Both the position numbers and the translations under genes were made by a program. A stretch of 64,000 nt of DNA from Apteryx mantelli (taxonomy: Eukaryota; Chordata; Aves; Apterygiformes; Apterygidae): the NCBI RefSeq assembly GCF_036417845.1, contig NC_089978.1, forward strand, positions 36,572,682-36,636,681, in the 5' to 3' direction. Every line of letters begins with the position of its first letter. Within the stretch, counting starts at the first letter, position 1. The notes under the pieces were generated by a model. It searched no databases. It was not told the origin of the DNA and was given only the letters and a program-made list of their open reading frames with translations. Of the stretch, positions 60,735-64,000 are shown piece after piece.

Positions 60735-61530
60735 ATTGGTTTCAGCTCCAAATAAAGACACCTAAATTTAGGCATCTAAACGAAGTTATCTGCTCTAATC
60801 TTATTATAGTCATATTGTAGATGTCTATCTCAGCATTATCTGAGTCACTTTCTAGGCATCACTGAATGTACTGGCTGGGAACTCAATTCAGACACCCACA
60901 CATTTGCTCAGTTATGTTTTAGATTCCCTTAAATATCCTCCCTGACTTCCACTTGCCAGAATGGAAAGATATTGGTCTATTGTAGGTCCTCTGTCATATC
61001 TGTCATAGCTGTGTGGGTCTCTTGGATACTGCAGGGCATCTTAAATATAACTCCGTGTATATATGTGTGTAACTGAATTGAGCAGAGACCTCCACTGACT
61101 ATAATGAAAGCTTAGGCTTAGATGTCATGGCAAACACCTGAGGTAGGACTCAGTTACCTAAAAATGAGGGTCTAGTGCCATTTGAGATGCCATAGGAAAA
61201 CTGACTGTCCTGGATACTGTAGGCTGCCTTAAATCGCACTGTGTGTTTTTGTTCAGTGAGCTGAATCCATAGATTTAGGTGTCTTAGTCTCAAACTGAAT
61301 TTTATCTCAAGGGAGTGATACAGGTGCCTAAACACAGGTTTCCTTCCATGTTAGATACCCTAGGGTACCCCGCATCTGCATAGGGATAATGGATATGATA
61401 CAGGATTTGTAGGTGACCTAACTGCTTCTCAAGTAGCAGCTGGAGCGATACCCTCAGTGTCTCAAATGACACTGCAAACCTATGTTTATGTGACTGAACT
61501 GAACCTTTACTAACCAGAAACAGGGCCTCC
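60735..61530 (+). repeat. Unclassified repeat, degenerate tandem array (copy 4)
   Basis: Related units recur: TTGGATACTGCAGGGCATCTTAAA at about 61024, CTGGATACTGTAGGCTGCCTTAAA at about 61208 and GATACCCTCAGTGTCTCAAA at about 61447, spaced roughly 185-240 bases. Other family words here are CTCCACTGACTATAATG, GTCTAGTGCCATTTGAGATG and GACACCTAAATTTAGGCATC. The same words occur near 11.9, 39.1 and 40.0 kb. Confidence 0.5.
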
Positions 61531-63974
61531 AAAAGCAGAAGGTAATAGCATCTTCATCATCACCAGCTATTACTCACTGTTCCATCTACATTTATTCCGT
61601 CTTCCCCCATGCTTCAGTAAGCTTGTTCTCTTCCCGTCCTTACTTCATCAGGTGCTGGAAAAAGGAAGAGACTTCACTCTCCAGGAGGAGAATTAGGTTC
61701 GCACCACACTGCTGCGATGTCGTTGGGATTGCTTCCAAGCATGTCAGTTTAGATGCACCTACTGCCCTTGTCCCAGGCACAGCCAGGGTGGTCAGAGTGT
61801 GAAGAAAATCTGCCAGGCCTTCACTGATGACTATGTAGGTAGGGATGTGTGTGTGCACGTGTGTGTAGAGGTGTTTTACCTGGATCACCTGGTTCATTTT
61901 GCAGAGGGTATTCTGCTGCTTAAATTGGGAGACTGAATGTGTTTCATTCCTTCAGAGACTAAGTGGGGTCACTAGGCTAGGCAGTGAAACATTATGGATG
62001 CCAGCATTGCTAAGGCGTGTGCTGCTTTGGTTTTTATTTCTTTGACAAAATTTCAATTTTCCTGAGCCTGGCTGACTGAGTTGAGCCCAAACCAGGTAAG
62101 ACAGAAATGGTTACAGAAGTGTCAGGAGAGCTAGATAAGGACAGTGCCTAGATCATCTGTTGGAGGCATTTTCTTCCTATTTACTATATGGTCATCAGTT
62201 AAAAGCCATACTTGATCTGTCACTCTGTGTCCGTTTCCAGACAAAATTGGTAGTTCATCATGTCTTTTGAAATCTATTTGGACAGAGGACTGAAGCATTT
62301 TTCCTTTGACAGGGGGCTTGTCACACTTACTCGTGTCTTTGCTGCTTCCAAGAAAGATTTCTGCAACATGTTCTGCTTTAAAGGAATTTATAAATGTCTG
62401 CTAGAAAAGAAAGTTGGCAGGTCGCCCGCTTTTTGGGGTGGTCACTAAATAATGTACCAACATTGCTCACTATGTGTTTCACTCTTGCCTTCCAGTTTGC
62501 TGCCAGGTGTAACTCAGAGAGTTAGTTATGACCCTGCAAGCCCCAAGTATGCAGCAACTTGGGAAAGAAGTCTTTTTCTTGTGAAAACCATACCATCCTG
62601 ATGAAAATAAAAATTGCAAATGAGAACAGATCTATTTGTGGGGAGGAAAAGTTTTCAGGTTTATTTTCCTGATGAAAACCCCATCCTCTGTGTATGTGTG
62701 TGTTGAGAAATGGATATTTTTCCACAGAAATGTTCGTAGTGTTTGTGACAATGAGGTCATCCTGCCTACATGCAAATGCAGGGCCAGCTTGATATTGGGA
62801 ATTTGCTATGCATATTAGTATTGAACTACAAAATACATTTTGATGGTATGGTTTTGTTCACTTCTCTGCTGTCCTTTACTCCCATTATTAGACTTAAATC
62901 CGCAGATGGTAATAGGAAAAATTCTTGCACCTAGTGTTGGAATAGCAATGGAGCTATATCAAACTTGGATGACTGCCAGTAAAAGCAGAACATCTCTGGA
63001 CAAGAAAGAAAAAAATAAAAATAGCTACTGCTCCAGAGAGAGCAATTTTTCAAGTTTGTGCTTCAAGGAGAGGTAACCAAGTGATGGATTACTTGGTAGG
63101 AAGTGGTGTTCACCTGGTAAAATTTAGGGAGAACTTTGTCAACAAAGCTGAACTTGGAAGGACTCGCAGAAAAAAAAAAAAAGAACTTGTAAAGGGAGAG
63201 AGGAAGTGGAGAGACAGGCTCCATAGTAAAGGTGCCAGGGAAGAAGAGAACTGGATGTGGGAGGGGAGGTGTGATTCTGAGAAGATCTATCTATGAGAGA
63301 GAAATTTGAAATTCTGGGCAGATGTGAGGTTAAACAGTCAAAAATCAGGAGTGCTGAGCCAAGGAGATACAAACAGGTCTGTGTTCTTCTGTCTAGAACT
63401 ATCAGACATACCCTTTTCCCTTCAAAAATCATGTCGGTGTGAAATTTTCAACTAGCTCTGCCTGGATAATTTAAAAGAGAGGAACATCGGCACCTTCTGT
63501 GCCTGTTATTATGTTCAGTCTTCTGCTACTTCAGGCATTGATGCCAGAAATGTCTGCTCAGAAATATGTAAAATTGCTTTCCTCCATATGTCTTGACTAT
63601 GAACAATGCATCTGGACTTATTTTTACTGAAGCATCTTTGACAGAAATTGCTTTCCCTGTGGCAAAGATATCATCTGCCCTGTCCAGGGAACCCTGTAAA
63701 GGACGCTTATTTGCAGTGTTCATTCCTTAAAGTACTGCTCTGGCAGTTGTCACTCTGGCAAACTATTTTGTATGCTTCTCCATTGCAACAATATTATGTT
63801 CAGATAGTGACTGAGCGTCAAGTTAAAACTTACAAATAAGCAAATTAATTATCCCTGGTTATTATCAAATTCTGCCTTTAGTTCTCCACCAGGGAAAGAA
63901 GTGTTCACAGACTTCTTTACAGAGTAAAAAAGTCCATATACTTTATGAGAAAACATTTTCCACTTTGAAAATGT

Positions 63975-64000
63975 AAAAAAATAAAATAAAATAAAATAAA
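63975..64000 (+). repeat. (ATAAA)n microsatellite, runs off the window end
   Basis: Four to five ATAAA units at the very end; true length unknown because the window stops inside it. Confidence 0.9.

Larger units (their letters stand above)
44001..64000. other. Gene-poor downstream flank, second part
   Basis: No exon with splice sites, RNA gene or protein motif was recognised. Repeats and microsatellites in it are listed separately. The stretches 45.1-46.4, 50.0-51.7, 52.9-55.1, 56.0-60.7 and 61.6-63.9 kb contain nothing I can name; some AT-rich parts could be conserved noncoding DNA, which cannot be judged from one sequence. Confidence 0.6.

Noticed and set aside
1-64000. Prokaryotic features such as operons, CRISPR arrays, integrases or attachment sites
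   Set aside because: The sequence is clearly vertebrate nuclear DNA with spliced exons and LINE/SINE remnants; no array of regular direct repeats with spacers was seen.

Overview
The window is vertebrate nuclear DNA, most likely from a bird. It is AT-rich, has long introns and few genes, and carries a CR1 LINE of the avian kind with a CACAGAAT-type (complement of ATTCTGTG) terminal repeat. Eroded L2-like, MIR-like and DNA-transposon-like remnants are scattered through it. No bacterial, organellar or viral genes, tRNA/rRNA genes or CRISPR arrays were seen.

The only protein-coding gene I can support is OLFM4 (olfactomedin 4), on the + strand. It was assembled from six coding exons joined by GT-AG introns: 4354-4437, 6435-6512, 10323-10475, 16709-16921, 17822-17975 and 26762-27555. 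The predicted protein is 491 residues: signal peptide, short linker, CQC motif, long coiled coil, then a C-terminal olfactomedin domain carrying the family's two cysteines. A compact promoter lies directly upstream: a palindromic NF-kB-type site at 4283-4294 and a TATA-like box at 4303-4310. A second NF-kB-type core lies at 2780-2790. A likely polyadenylation signal is at 29005-29010.

Layout: 1-4282 is upstream flank; 4354-27555 is the coding span with introns of about 2.0, 3.8, 6.2, 0.9 and 8.8 kb; 27556 to about 29030 is the probable 3' UTR; from there to 64000 is a gene-poor flank of about 35 kb made of decayed repeats, microsatellites and unassigned sequence. Intron 5 is the richest in structure. 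It holds a roughly 300-bp imperfect palindrome (22733-23031) and an antisense CR1 copy (about 24334-25128) whose remaining reading frame is still open for 232 codons.

No novel multi-gene system is visible. The items most worth following up are the long intronic palindrome, the paired NF-kB-type sites, the apparent extra small exon 2 compared with mammalian OLFM4, and an unclassified repeat family with copies near 11.9, 39.1, 40.0 and 61 kb.
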